51,772 nt of DNA from an uncultured Pseudoxanthomonas sp. Lineage in GTDB: Bacteria; Pseudomonadota; Gammaproteobacteria; Xanthomonadales; Xanthomonadaceae. The DNA lies in contig NZ_CAMPJD010000031.1 in NCBI RefSeq assembly GCF_946886695.1, positions 1 to 51,772 of the forward strand, given 5' to 3'. The notes beneath the pieces are model-generated. The model ran no database searches, was not told the DNA's origin, and saw only the letters and a list, made by a program, of their open reading frames with translations. This document shows, piece after piece, positions 36,411 to 45,474 of the stretch; positions within the stretch are counted from its first letter, which is position 1, and every line of letters begins with the position of its first letter. Position numbers and translations under genes: made by a program.

Positions 36411-37853
36411 ATGACCCTGCCGATCACGCTCGCCGAAACCCGTCTCCTTCTGCCCGCAGGCCTGGACCCGTCCGGCCTGGATCGCGCCTTCGGCACCCTG
36501 CTGGGGCCGGGCATCGATTTCGGCGACCTGTATTTCCAGCATGCCCGCCGCGAGAGCTGGACTGTCGAGGACGGCATCGTCAAGGACGGCGCGCATTCCA
36601 TCGAACAGGGCGTCGGGGTGCGCGCGATCTCGGGCGAAAAGACCGGTTTTGCCTACTCCGATGACATCAATGCACAGGCATTGCTCGATGCGTCGAAATC
36701 TGCGCGCGCCATCGCCCGCGACGGCGCCGCGCATTCACCACGCACGCTGGTGCGCAGTGGCGGCCGCGCGCTGTATGCCGGCGATGATCCCATCGATGCG
36801 ATGGGCAATGATGCGAAGGTCGAGGCATTGCGTGCGGTGGACCGTTTCCTGCGCGCCGCCGACCCGCGCGTGCAGCAGGTCACCGTCAGCCTGTCCGGCG
36901 GCATCGACACCGTGCTGGTCGCGCGCAGCGACGGCGTGCTGGCGTCCGACGTGCGTCCGCTGGTGCGCTTGAACGTGCAGGTGATCGTCGAGCAGAACGG
37001 ACGCCGCGAATCCGGCTATGCCGGCATGGGCGGGCGTTACGGTTATGCAGACCTGTTTGCCGACTGCAAGCCGGAAGACCTCGCGCGCGAGGCATTGCGA
37101 CAGGCACTGGTGAACCTGGATGCCATCGACGCGCCCGCCGGCGTGATGCCGGTGGTGCTGGGCAGCGGCTGGCCGGGCGTGCTGCTGCACGAAGCGGTCG
37201 GGCATGGACTGGAAGGCGACTTCAACCGCAAGGGCACCAGCGTCTACGCGGGCCGGATCGGCCAGCAGGTCGCATCGAAGGGCGTCACCATCGTCGACGA
37301 CGGCACGCTGCCGGGCCGTCGCGGCTCGCTGAACATCGATGACGAAGGCACGCCGACGAACTGCACCACACTGATCGAGGACGGTGTGCTGGTGGGTTAC
37401 ATGCAGGACACCCACAACGCACGCCTGATGGGCGTGGCGCCCACCGGCAACGGCCGGCGCGAATCGTTCGCGCACCTGCCGATGCCGCGCATGACCAACA
37501 CCTACATGCTTGCCGGGCAGGACGACCCGGAGGACATGATCCGATCGGTGAAGAAGGGCCTGTACGCGGTCAACTTCGGCGGCGGCCAGGTCGACATCAC
37601 CAGCGGCAAGTACGTGTTCTCCGCCACCGAGGCCTACCTGATCGAGGACGGCCGCATCACGGCCCCGGTAAAGGGGGCCACCCTGATCGGCAACGGCCCG
37701 GAAACCATGCAGAAGGTGAAGATGGTCGGCCACGACCTGGCGCTGGACCAGGGTGTCGGCATCTGCGGCAAGGACGGCCAGAGCGTGCCGGTGGGCGTGG
37801 GCCAGCCATCGTTGTTGATCGAAGGATTGACGGTGGGTGGGACGAAGGCGTGA
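36411..37853 (+). CDS. tldD: Metalloprotease TldD
   Basis: A 480-residue cytoplasmic protein that with TldE (PmbA) forms a heterodimeric zinc protease acting on unfolded peptides such as microcin and CcdA precursors. The metal site HExxxH is in [18 protein letters not shown] (His260, Glu261, His264). [27 protein letters not shown] and [16 protein letters not shown] are conserved. The ATG at 36411 is taken as the start; an in-frame GTG three codons earlier is possible. Its partner gene pmbA lies about 790 bases downstream, with yjgA on the opposite strand between. Confidence 0.96.
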   Translation: MTLPITLAETRLLLPAGLDPSGLDRAFGTLLGPGIDFGDLYFQHARRESWTVEDGIVKDGAHSIEQGVGVRAISGEKTGFAYSDDINAQALLDASKSARAIARDGAAHSPRTLVRSGGRALYAGDDPIDAMGNDAKVEALRAVDRFLRAADPRVQQVTVSLSGGIDTVLVARSDGVLASDVRPLVRLNVQVIVEQNGRRESGYAGMGGRYGYADLFADCKPEDLAREALRQALVNLDAIDAPAGVMPVVLGSGWPGVLLHEAVGHGLEGDFNRKGTSVYAGRIGQQVASKGVTIVDDGTLPGRRGSLNIDDEGTPTNCTTLIEDGVLVGYMQDTHNARLMGVAPTGNGRRESFAHLPMPRMTNTYMLAGQDDPEDMIRSVKKGLYAVNFGGGQVDITSGKYVFSATEAYLIEDGRITAPVKGATLIGNGPETMQKVKMVGHDLALDQGVGICGKDGQSVPVGVGQPSLLIEGLTVGGTKA

Positions 37854-37869
37854 TGCATCCGTGCCTGTC

Positions 37870-37990
37870 CCTTCTCCCTCCGGGAGAAGGTGCCCGCAGG
37901 GCGGATGAGGGTTCGGCGAAGTCCATGACGTGTACGCAACATGGACTTCGCCGTACCTTCACCCCAACCCCTCTCCCGAGGGGAGAGGGG
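37870..37990. repeat. Composite palindromic intergenic element after tldD
   Basis: Three hairpins follow one another: CCTTCTCCC/GGGAGAAGG at 37870-37890; a perfect 14-base stem at 37914-37927 with 37940-37953 (CGGCGAAGTCCATG and its complement); and CCCCTCTCCC/GGGAGAGGGG at 37968-37990. The outer two are purine/pyrimidine hairpins in inverted orientation around the central one. This is the pattern of a dispersed element known from many Xanthomonadaceae. It ends exactly at the TAG stop codon of the minus-strand yjgA gene. Confidence 0.8.
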
Positions 37991-38548
37991 CTAGAGCGCG
38001 TCGTCTTCGTCGCCGTCTTGCGCAGCGCTCGCGTCGGCCAGCAACTCCCGCACTTCGCGGAACAATTCGCGGAACGCGCGCGGCGGCTTGTTCTTCGCGC
38101 GTTCTTCGCTGGCATTGCGCGCCAGTTGGCGCAGCTTCTGGCGGTCGGCCTGCGGGAATGCCTCCAGCAGGTCGGCCAGCGCCGCGTCGCCATCGGCCAG
38201 CAGGCGGTCGCGCCACTGTTCGGCCTGGTGCAGCAGGGCGGTCTCGCGGCGCGCGGCTTCGCCACCTTCGTCCATCGCGTCGCGGATCGCTTCCAGCACT
38301 TCGTCCTCTTCGCGTCGCATCTGCTTGGCCAGGAACTGCAACTGGCGCTTGTGGGCGATATGCGAAGTGATGCGCTGCGTCTCGACGATGTGCGGCATGA
38401 GATCTTCGGGAATAGGCAGGCGCGCCAGTTGCGCGGTCGGCAGCGCCACCAGTTTCTCGGCAAGGCTGCGGATCTCCAGCGCCTCGCCCCGTTGCTGGGT
38501 ACGGCTGGGGCCAAGGAATTCGCCGGTTTCGGGGTCGCGTCCGCGCAT
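37991..38548 (-). CDS. yjgA: Ribosome-associated protein YjgA/DarP (DUF615)
   Basis: A 185-residue highly charged helical protein of the DUF615 family, which in E. coli (DarP) joins late 50S ribosomal subunit assembly. Family parts are [78 protein letters not shown], and a C-terminal [35 protein letters not shown]. The start is set at an ATG with GAGAGG seven bases upstream; ten upstream codons ([10 protein letters not shown]) are possible but less likely. It is divergent from pmbA (98 bases between starts), as in E. coli. Confidence 0.93.
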   Translation of the reverse strand: MRGRDPETGEFLGPSRTQQRGEALEIRSLAEKLVALPTAQLARLPIPEDLMPHIVETQRITSHIAHKRQLQFLAKQMRREEDEVLEAIRDAMDEGGEAARRETALLHQAEQWRDRLLADGDAALADLLEAFPQADRQKLRQLARNASEERAKNKPPRAFRELFREVRELLADASAAQDGDEDDAL

Positions 38549-38646
38549 CGTGGAGCCTCTCTTTCGCTTCCGCCGCATCGCGTGGAAGCCTGATCCAATA
38601 CCGATCCGGCGCCTGAGCGCGGATCACAGGACACAAGGATAAAGCA

Positions 38647-40020
38647 TTGAACGCCACCGCCCTGACTTCCGCCGACGACAGCCTGGCCCGCTTGGAACGC
38701 CTGGAGGCGCTGTCGCAGCGTCTTCTCGAACGCGCCAGGGCGCTGGGCGCCACCCAGGCCGAGGTGAGCTGCAGCGAAGAAACCGGACTCAATGTCAGCG
38801 TACGCCTTGGCGACGTGGAAACCGTGGAATCCACCCGCGACCGCGGCATCGGCGTGACTGTCTACTTCGGGCAGCGCAAGGGCAGCGCGAGTACGGCCGA
38901 CCTTCGCGAGGAGAGTCTGGAAGCCACGGTCGCGCAGGCCTGCGCCATCGCCCGCTACACCGAGGACGACGAAGCGGCCGGCCTTGCGGATGCCGCGCTG
39001 ATGGCGCGCCCGCAGGCGGACGGCACATTCCCCGATCTCGACGTCTGGCATCCCTGGGCGCTCGACATGGACCGTGCCGTGGATCTGGCGTTGGCCTGCG
39101 AGGCGGCCGGGCGCGAGGCGGACGCGCGCATCGAGAACTCCGACGGCGCATCCATCGGAAGCGGCGAAAGCCTGTCCGTCTACGCGAATTCGCACGGGTT
39201 CATCGGCCGCGAGCGCGATACCCAGCACACCATCGGTTGTGCGCTGATCGCGGGGCAGGGCGATGGCATGCAGCGGGATGGTTGGTACAGCACGGCGCTG
39301 TCGCACCTGGAACTCGAGGATCCTTCGGCCATCGGCCGCAAGGCCGCCGCGCGGACCGTGGCGCGCTTGCAGCCGCGCTCGCTGGCGACCGGCGAGCACC
39401 CCGTGCTCTTCTCGGCCGAGGTCGCGCGTTCGCTGATCGGTCATCTGCTGGGTGCCGTTTCCGGTGGTGCGCTGTACCGGCGCGCGAGTTTCCTGCTAGA
39501 CCATGTGGGCCGGCGGATCTTTCCCGATTGGTTCGCCATCGAGGAGCTTCCCCTGCTGCCGCATGGCCTGCGCTCTTCGGCCTTCGATGCGGAGGGTGTG
39601 GCGACGAAGCGTTCGCACCTGATCCGCGATGGCGTGCTGGAGCGCTACGTGCTGGGCAGTTATTCGGCGCGCAAGCTCGGCCTGCAGACCACCGGCAATG
39701 CCGGCGGCGTGCACAACCTGCAGGTGAAGGCGAACGCGGGAGGTTTCGATGACCTGCTCGCCGGCATGCGCACTGGCCTGCTGGTCACCGAGCTGATGGG
39801 GCAGGGGGTGAACGCGGTGACGGGCGACTATTCGCGCGGCGCGGCAGGCTTCTGGGTGGAAAACGGCGCGCTCGCGTACCCGGTCGACGGCATCACCATC
39901 GCCGGCAACCTCAAGGCCATCTTCGCCGGCATCGAGGCCGTGGGACGCGATGTGGACCGCCGGTCCCATGTCGGCGTCGGGTCGATCCTGGTCGGCCGGA
40001 TGACCGTGGCGGGCGAATGA
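38647..40020 (+). CDS. pmbA: Metalloprotease subunit TldE/PmbA
   Basis: A 457-residue partner of TldD. The start is TTG, with AAGGA eight bases upstream; no ATG or GTG in frame would give a full-length family N-terminus. Conserved segments are GATQAEVSCSEETGLNVSVRLGDVETVE, the RDRGIGVTVYFGQRKGSAST strand, GAVSGGALYRRASFLLDHVGRRIFPDW and MGQGVNAVTGDYSRGAAGFWVENG. Unlike TldD it has no HExxxH, which is normal for this subunit. The two genes are split by yjgA on the other strand, so subunit balance depends on separate promoters. Confidence 0.95.
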   Translation: MNATALTSADDSLARLERLEALSQRLLERARALGATQAEVSCSEETGLNVSVRLGDVETVESTRDRGIGVTVYFGQRKGSASTADLREESLEATVAQACAIARYTEDDEAAGLADAALMARPQADGTFPDLDVWHPWALDMDRAVDLALACEAAGREADARIENSDGASIGSGESLSVYANSHGFIGRERDTQHTIGCALIAGQGDGMQRDGWYSTALSHLELEDPSAIGRKAAARTVARLQPRSLATGEHPVLFSAEVARSLIGHLLGAVSGGALYRRASFLLDHVGRRIFPDWFAIEELPLLPHGLRSSAFDAEGVATKRSHLIRDGVLERYVLGSYSARKLGLQTTGNAGGVHNLQVKANAGGFDDLLAGMRTGLLVTELMGQGVNAVTGDYSRGAAGFWVENGALAYPVDGITIAGNLKAIFAGIEAVGRDVDRRSHVGVGSILVGRMTVAGE

Positions 40021-40139
40021 CGCCCATCGGCCACGACGTGGCCGACGGTGACGCCGTTACCCGTTATGCTTGGCACGCGGAGTGCTGCGGGGGTTCGCAG
40101 CGCTCGACCGCCCACCTCACCATTTCGGGGATCCACCAG

Positions 40140-40520
40140 ATGAGCGAATTCGACAACGTCACCGCACCGCCTCCGCCGCCGACCGCGGGCGACGCACCGC
40201 AGGACCAGCGCACCATGGCGCTGCTGTCCCACCTGCTGGGCATCGTCACCGGGCCGATCGGCGCGCTGATCATCTGGCTGATCAGCAAGGATGACGCCTC
40301 CAAGGGCTTCGTCACCGACCAGTCCAAGGAAGCGTTGAACTTCCAGATCACGGTGTTCATCGCGTTCGTGATCTCGTGGATCCTGGCGTTCGTCCTGATC
40401 GGCCTGCTGCTGATGCCGCTGATCGGCATCGCCGCGCTGGTGCTGTCGATCATCGGTGGCGTGAAGGCCAACAACGGCGAAGCGTATCGCTACCCGTTCG
40501 CGCTGCGCCTGATCAAGTAA
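40140..40520 (+). CDS. DUF4870 family small membrane protein
   Basis: A 126-residue protein with a proline-rich N-terminus (VTAPPPPPTAGDAPQDQ), then a DUF4870 domain: DQRTMALLSHLLGIVTGPIGALIIWLISKDDASKGFVTDQSKEALNFQITVFIAFVISWIL, where the Asp/Lys-rich loop between the helices and the QSKEALNFQ motif are typical. The last part has two further hydrophobic segments, then EAYRYPFALRLIK. The family is widely distributed and of unknown function. The ATG is preceded by GGGGAT nine bases upstream. It stands alone after pmbA, and a strong terminator follows. Confidence 0.9.
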   Translation: MSEFDNVTAPPPPPTAGDAPQDQRTMALLSHLLGIVTGPIGALIIWLISKDDASKGFVTDQSKEALNFQITVFIAFVISWILAFVLIGLLLMPLIGIAALVLSIIGGVKANNGEAYRYPFALRLIK

Positions 40521-40540
40521 AACGCGCTTGAAGTCGCATG

Positions 40541-40567
40541 AAAAAGCCCGGCAACGCCGGGCTTTTT
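40541..40567. terminator. Bidirectional terminator between the DUF4870 gene and ispA
   Basis: AAAAAGCCCGGC and GCCGGGCTTTTT form a perfect 12-base stem with an AAC loop, T-rich on both strands. Confidence 0.92.
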
Positions 40568-40593
40568 CTTTTCGCGCCGGCAGGCCCGGCAGG

Positions 40594-41472
40594 TCAATGC
40601 GCGCGATGGATCGCCAGTTCGCCGAGTGCGCGCAGCGCATCGGCACGCGCGTCATGGCCCACCAGCGCATCGCGCATCGCGGCAGCCAGTTCCTCGAGCT
40701 TGGCTTTCGCACCGTCCATGCCCAGCAGTGCGGGATAGGTCGACTTGGCCTGGGCCACATCCTTGCCTGCGGTCTTTCCCAGCTGTTCGGAACTGGCTTC
40801 GATGTCGAGGATGTCGTCGCGCACCTGGAATGCGAGGCCCAGCGCGGTGGCGAAATCATCCAGTCGCGCGAGCGTGTCCGTGTCGGCGGCGCCGGCCTGC
40901 GCGCCCACCCGCACCGCGGCGCGGATCAGTGCGCCGGTCTTCAGTGCGTGCATGCGCTGGAGTGCGTCCAGCGTCTGCTGCGTACCGGTGGCGTCGATAT
41001 CCAGCGCCTGCCCGCCGCACATGCCCGCGGCGCCGGACGCACGCGACAGCGTGGCCAGCCAGTCCACGCGCAGCAGGGCGGGTGCATCGGCGCACGCCAG
41101 GTGCTCGAACGCCAGCGTCTGCAGTGCATCGCCGGCGAGGATGGCGGTGGCTTCGTCGAACGCGATGTGCACGGTGGGTTTGCCACGCCGCAGGTCGTCG
41201 TCGTCCATCGCCGGCAGGTCGTCATGCACCAGTGAATAGGCGTGGATCAGTTCGACCGCGGCGGCAGGGGCATGCAGCGTGGCTTCATCCGCCTGCAGCA
41301 GCGTGCCGCTGGCATAGACGAGCAAGGCCCGCATGCGCTTGCCGCCCCCGAGCACCGCATGGCGCATGGCGGCGTGCAGGCGCTGCGGCGCCGCATCGGC
41401 CGCCGGCAGCACGCGGTCGAGATGGGTTTCCAAGCCCGCCGCCCAGGCGGCGAAGCGGGGATCAGCGGCCAT
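40594..41472 (-). CDS. ispA: Farnesyl diphosphate synthase (IspA type)
   Basis: A 292-residue trans-prenyltransferase that makes geranyl and farnesyl diphosphate for undecaprenyl, quinone and other isoprenoids. [15 protein letters not shown] is conserved, the first Asp-rich motif is [22 protein letters not shown], and the second is [12 protein letters not shown]. The start codon at 41472 overlaps the xseB gene by 11 bases (xseB stop at 41462), the usual xseB-ispA coupling. The dxs gene that often follows in other bacteria is not here; a terminator and the DUF4870 gene come next. Confidence 0.96.
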   Translation of the reverse strand: MAADPRFAAWAAGLETHLDRVLPAADAAPQRLHAAMRHAVLGGGKRMRALLVYASGTLLQADEATLHAPAAAVELIHAYSLVHDDLPAMDDDDLRRGKPTVHIAFDEATAILAGDALQTLAFEHLACADAPALLRVDWLATLSRASGAAGMCGGQALDIDATGTQQTLDALQRMHALKTGALIRAAVRVGAQAGAADTDTLARLDDFATALGLAFQVRDDILDIEASSEQLGKTAGKDVAQAKSTYPALLGMDGAKAKLEELAAAMRDALVGHDARADALRALGELAIHRAH

Positions 41473-41722
41473 CGGGCGCGGGAGCGAATGCTTCGCCGTC
41501 CCCGGGCTGTTCCGGATCACTCAATAACCGTACGCGCAGTTCGGCCTGCTCGAGCGCCGCCTGGCATTGCCGGTACAGGCCCACGCCGCGTTCGTAGGCC
41601 GCAAGCGATGCTTCCAGGCTCAGGTCGCCGTGCTCCATCTTCTCGACCAGTTGTTCGAGTTCGTCCAGCGACTGCTCGAAGTGGGCGACAGGCGAGGCGT
41701 CAGGGGAGGTTTTCTTTGCCAT
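41462..41722 (-). CDS. xseB: Exodeoxyribonuclease VII small subunit
   Basis: An 86-residue helical protein of the XseB family, the small subunit that several copies of bind to XseA for single-strand DNA degradation in repair. [51 protein letters not shown] is the full family core. The ATG at 41722 ([10 protein letters not shown]) gives the family length; 60 open upstream codons are rejected. It overlaps ispA by 11 bases and follows tilS by 47 bases. Confidence 0.96.
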   Translation of the reverse strand: MAKKTSPDASPVAHFEQSLDELEQLVEKMEHGDLSLEASLAAYERGVGLYRQCQAALEQAELRVRLLSDPEQPGDGEAFAPAPDGR

Positions 41723-41769
41723 GCCGCAAGTGTGGGGATCGGTGGCGGTCAGGTCAACGCGACGCGGAT

Positions 41770-43068
41770 TCAGCCGCGTTGCCAGACGAGGCGGGCGCTG
41801 TGCACACGCAGCCAGGCATCGCATTCGGCTGACAGCGCTACGTCGCCAGCCGCCCACAGGCGGTCGCCCTGCCAGGCGAGCGGAAGCTGCCGGCGTTCCC
41901 AAGGGGGAATGCCGAGCGACTGCAGCACGTCCTTCAGCGCATGCCGGTGCGAGCGGCCTGGCAGCGCGATGCGTTCGCCGCCCCGGCGCGCCGTCAGCCG
42001 CAGCGGCGTCCCGAAGCCGTGGCGCCCGCCCTCCAGCGACAGCGTGCCGCCATCAGGCAACAGGATGGGCGCCACGCCATCCCACGGGGTCTGCCAGTGC
42101 ACCGGCAAGGCGGGGCGCTGCCGTTCGGCGTGAAGCAGGCCACGCCAGCGCCGCACGATCGCGTCCTGCCAGGCGAACTCCGCCTGCGCATCGGCCCGTG
42201 TCTCCAGCAGGTGTGCCTCGATCTGCGCCACGCCTTCGGCCGGGAGTGGCGGGAGGCGGAGTGCGTCGATCCAGCGCCGGAGTGCGCGTGCACGTTGCGC
42301 GGGGCCGGCTGCGCGCAGCGGCGTGACGTTCAAGGCGGCGGGATCCGCAGTGGCGGCGGCCGCCAGGAGCTGCCCGTCCAGTGGCTCCAGCAGTTCGAGG
42401 GTTTCCGCGCTGAGCACCGCGCTGCGTGCGAAGGCCGCGTCCGCGTGCGGCCAGCGATGCCGCAACAAGGGAAGGATTTCGTGGCGCAGGAAGTTGCGGT
42501 CGAAGTCGGTGTGCGCGTTGCTGGGATCCTCGATCCATTCCAGCGCGAACCTGTCGGCGTATGCCAGCAATGCCTCGCGTGGTGTTTCCAGCAGCGGACG
42601 CCATTGCCAGCCCGGACCAAACGCACGCCACGGCCGCATGGACGCCAGGCCATCGGGACCGGAGGCACGCAGCGCGCGCAACAGGAAGGTTTCCGCCTGG
42701 TCCTGGCGGTGATGCGCCGTGGCGAGGATATCGCCGGCACCCATGACAGAGGCGAACACCTGCTGACGCGCGCGGCGTGCGGCGGCTTCGGTTCCCTCGC
42801 CGCGCGTGGTGTCCACCTGTACATGCCGTACCTGCAGCGGTACGTCCAGCGCGGCGCACAGCGCCGAACAATGCGCCGCCCACGCATCGGCGTCGGGCTG
42901 CAGGCCATGGTGCACGTGGATCGCCGCAAGCCCGTGGCGACGATGCGATGTGTCGTGGGCCAGCCGGTGCAGCAATGCCGTCGAATCCAGTCCGCCACTC
43001 AACGCGACCCATACGCGGCTCTCGGCGCGTGCGGGCAACAGGGGCAGGGGCGATGGTGCGGCATCCAT
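41770..43068 (-). CDS. tilS: tRNA(Ile)-lysidine synthase
   Basis: A 432-residue ATP-dependent enzyme that adds lysine to C34 of tRNA-Ile(CAU), changing AUA reading. The PP-loop ATP motif SGGLDST is at residues 24-30. [47 protein letters not shown], and [30 protein letters not shown] are diagnostic. The middle substrate-binding domain and the C-terminal TilS_C domain ([33 protein letters not shown]) are both present, so it is the full-length type. It leads the tilS-xseB-ispA operon on the minus strand. Confidence 0.96.
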   Translation of the reverse strand: MDAAPSPLPLLPARAESRVWVALSGGLDSTALLHRLAHDTSHRRHGLAAIHVHHGLQPDADAWAAHCSALCAALDVPLQVRHVQVDTTRGEGTEAAARRARQQVFASVMGAGDILATAHHRQDQAETFLLRALRASGPDGLASMRPWRAFGPGWQWRPLLETPREALLAYADRFALEWIEDPSNAHTDFDRNFLRHEILPLLRHRWPHADAAFARSAVLSAETLELLEPLDGQLLAAAATADPAALNVTPLRAAGPAQRARALRRWIDALRLPPLPAEGVAQIEAHLLETRADAQAEFAWQDAIVRRWRGLLHAERQRPALPVHWQTPWDGVAPILLPDGGTLSLEGGRHGFGTPLRLTARRGGERIALPGRSHRHALKDVLQSLGIPPWERRQLPLAWQGDRLWAAGDVALSAECDAWLRVHSARLVWQRG

Positions 43069-43197
43069 GCACGCATGCTAGCGACGATGCGCGCGGCTTG
43101 CAGCACAATGTGATGGGTGTTGCGGTTTTCGCGGCCGTTGACGGGATCTGAACCGGCGCGCTTCGACCATGTGCACGCATGCACACGAGGAGCCGCC

Positions 43198-44142
43198 GTG
43201 AATCCTTCTTCCACAGACACCCGCGACAACGAACGTCGGCGCCAACATGCGCTGGATCGCTACCATGCCGTCGATACTCTCCCCGGCACGGCCTATGACG
43301 ATCTGGTGGGGCTGGCTGCCGCGATCTGCGGCACGCCCATCGCCGTCGTGTCGCTGATCGACCGCGACCGCCAGTGGTTCAAGGCGCGCATCGGCCTGGA
43401 TGACCATGAAACCACCCGCGACACTGCGGTGTGCGACCACGCCATCCGGCAACCGGATGAACTGCTCGAGATATCCGACTTGAGCGAAGACCAGCGCTTC
43501 GCCGATTTCCCCATCGTCACGGGCGATGTCAGGGCGAGGTTCTATGCCGGCATGCCGCTGGTGGCCGGCACGGGCGAGGCATTGGGCACGGTATGCGTGG
43601 TGGACACCCACCCGCGCCGCCTGAGCAACCAGCAGAAGGCTTCGTTGCGGGCGCTCGCACGGATCACCGTCGCGCTGCTGGATGTCCATCGCGTGCACCA
43701 CGAAACCCAGGCGGTGGTGGCCTTAAAGGGCCATGGCGAGGCGTCGGTGGCGTCGGGTGAGCCGTGGTGCGTGCTGATCGTGGAGGCACAGGGCATGGCG
43801 GAGGAGGCTCGCCGGCTGGGCGAGCGCATGCTGGAGCGGACTCTGCAGGAACTCGCGTCCATCTTCGACGCTTGCGTGCGCCACGATCTCGGCGATCACG
43901 TCAGTCGCGTCACCGACAGCGCCGAGTTCGTCGTGCTGCTGAAGGGAGCCGGCATGGAGGCACGGATCGATGCGCTGCGTGCGGCCGCACATGCTGCGCG
44001 GCAGCGACACGGGATGGAGTTGCTGGTGGGCACGGCCACCGCTTCTGCGGTCGACGAGGCGTTGTTGCACGTCTACCTGCGCGCGGAGGAAGACCTCAGC
44101 CTGCGCAAGGATGCGCTTGCGGATCGTCGCAAGGCGGCATGA
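43198..44142 (+). CDS. GAF domain protein with a degenerate GGDEF-like C-terminus
   Basis: A 314-residue cytoplasmic protein. The start is GTG (MNPSSTDTRDNERRRQHALDR), with GAGGAG six bases upstream. A GAF domain covers about residues 20-170 (CGTPIAVVSLIDRDRQWFKARIGLD, FYAGMPLVAGTGEALGTVCVVD). After a helix, residues about 185-310 look like a GGDEF fold in which the signature has decayed: VSRVTDSAEFVVLLKG stands where active cyclases have VARLGGDEFALLL, and a [19 protein letters not shown] helix matches the usual ADEALYRAK end. Cyclase activity is therefore not expected; it may act as a GTP or c-di-GMP-binding or dimerising partner. The second-domain call is by pattern and moderate in confidence. 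Confidence 0.8.
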   Translation: MNPSSTDTRDNERRRQHALDRYHAVDTLPGTAYDDLVGLAAAICGTPIAVVSLIDRDRQWFKARIGLDDHETTRDTAVCDHAIRQPDELLEISDLSEDQRFADFPIVTGDVRARFYAGMPLVAGTGEALGTVCVVDTHPRRLSNQQKASLRALARITVALLDVHRVHHETQAVVALKGHGEASVASGEPWCVLIVEAQGMAEEARRLGERMLERTLQELASIFDACVRHDLGDHVSRVTDSAEFVVLLKGAGMEARIDALRAAAHAARQRHGMELLVGTATASAVDEALLHVYLRAEEDLSLRKDALADRRKAA

Positions 44143-44157
44143 GCGGATGCCGGATGC

Positions 44158-44346
44158 TCATCGGAGTTGCTGCAGGATGACGATGAGCGCGGCGATCCAG
44201 CAGGCACCCACGAACAGACCCAGCACGAGATGCTGGCTGACGCCGGTGTGGTGGAAGCGCCAGCGGTTCACTGCCAGCGCCACCAGCACGGGCAGCACGA
44301 AGAGTACGGTGGGCAGCAGCCACCAGGGCAACGAAAGCAGGTCCAT
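44158..44346 (-). CDS. Small two-helix membrane protein
   Basis: A 62-residue protein, MDLLSLPWWLLPTVLFVLPV at the start, with two membrane segments (residues about 6-26 and 39-60) joined by a short basic loop (NRWRFHHTGVSQH). AGGAGG six bases before the ATG at 44346 supports it strongly; an ATG six bases earlier would leave no spacing. It has no recognisable family motif. It ends 15 bases from the convergent GAF gene. Function is unknown. Confidence 0.75.
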   Translation of the reverse strand: MDLLSLPWWLLPTVLFVLPVLVALAVNRWRFHHTGVSQHLVLGLFVGACWIAALIVILQQLR

Positions 44347-44462
44347 GGCCATCCTCCTGCGCGTGGATCGGCGATGCGCCGATCACTGCCTGCATCATCG
44401 CGTGTCCATCGTCACCCCTGCATTGATCGCGATCAACCGTCCGTCGCATCGTGCGGGCCCGG

Positions 44463-45212
44463 CTAGTCCTGGAGCGTCGCGAGTTCGCGCTTCGCCACGG
44501 CGATCCAGTCTTGCTGCTCGCGACGGTAGTAGCGTGGCGCCGCGTCGGACCGATCAAGGATCTCCTGGAACACCGCGCGTGCGCGCGCCTGATCTCCATG
44601 CCGCTTCAGCAGCAGGCCGAAGCGGGCGCGGGCTTCCTCACCGGGATAGCCCTGTACCACGGCTTCGTACTCGTGGATGGCGGCGGTAGCATCGGCGGTG
44701 TCCTCCACGGCACGCGCGTACAGCAGGTGGCCGTCGGCGGACCGGAAACCCGGATTGGCGGTGATCAGTGCATCCAGCGTATCGCGCGCCTTCTGCGCGT
44801 CGCCCATGCCGAACTGCGCCTTCGCCAGTCCCAGCATCAGGTCCGGATCGGTGGCATACAGGCCTTTGAGCGCCTGCTCGTACAGTTCGGCGGCGTGCGT
44901 GTAATCGCCGCTGCGCAGGCTTTCTTCCGCCAGTCGGCGACGGTTCTCCGGGGTATCCGCGGCCTTCAGCAGCCTGGCTGCGTCGCGGCGGTCGCGCTCG
45001 GGATCGATCCGGTTGCGCACGTTGCGCACCGTTCGGCGCGCCGAGGGGTTGTGCCGCAGGTCCGGCAGGATCTCGGCGATGAAGTACACGATCACCGCGA
45101 TGAACGAGAACACCAGCAGGATGAAGACCCAATAGAGCGGTCTCCCGGTGCGCACCACGTGCACGCAGCAGGCGATCTGGAGGGCGAAGGAGAGCAGGAG
45201 GAGTGGACTCAT
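44463..45212 (-). CDS. Membrane-anchored TPR protein
   Basis: A 249-residue protein. The N-terminus has two membrane helices, MSPLLLLSFALQIACCVHVV and LYWVFILLVFSFIAVIVYFIAEILPDL, resembling the PLDc_N-type anchor, followed by an Arg-rich stretch and about four TPR repeats (RRRLAEESLRSGDYTHAAELYEQAL, DPDLMLGLAKAQFGMGDAQKARDTLDAL, DGHLLYARAVEDTADATAAIHEYEAV, ARFGLLLKRHGDQARARAVFQEIL). There is no clear ribosome site before the chosen ATG, and the frame is open further upstream into the divergent promoter region. TPR repeats mediate protein contacts; the partner is unknown. It diverges from the di-heme oxidoreductase gene. Confidence 0.85.
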   Translation of the reverse strand: MSPLLLLSFALQIACCVHVVRTGRPLYWVFILLVFSFIAVIVYFIAEILPDLRHNPSARRTVRNVRNRIDPERDRRDAARLLKAADTPENRRRLAEESLRSGDYTHAAELYEQALKGLYATDPDLMLGLAKAQFGMGDAQKARDTLDALITANPGFRSADGHLLYARAVEDTADATAAIHEYEAVVQGYPGEEARARFGLLLKRHGDQARARAVFQEILDRSDAAPRYYRREQQDWIAVAKRELATLQD

Positions 45213-45474
45213 GCGGGTAGCGCGGCGCCGTCGGCGGAACGCCAAGCATCCGTCATCCACGTGGCCTGCGCCAGCCGGTGGCAGGGAAACGTTGAAACGA
45301 CCGCGGCCACCCGCGTGCGGGCCGGCGGGTTGTGCGGCATCGGTCACAGCGGCATGGCTGTGCCTCTGCGACCATGCCGCGTCCTGCCATTGGATGGCGT
45401 GCCACCGCGTCTCGGGGAGAGACGCCGTGGCGCCGCCGACGTACCCCACGCGTCCCCAAGGAATCGGTATCCCG

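Noticed and set aside
45148..45474. An N-terminal extension of the lectin/heme protein by 109 residues
   Set aside because: It would bury the clear lipoprotein signal peptide that begins at 45475, and the extension is Arg-rich with no similarity to a domain.
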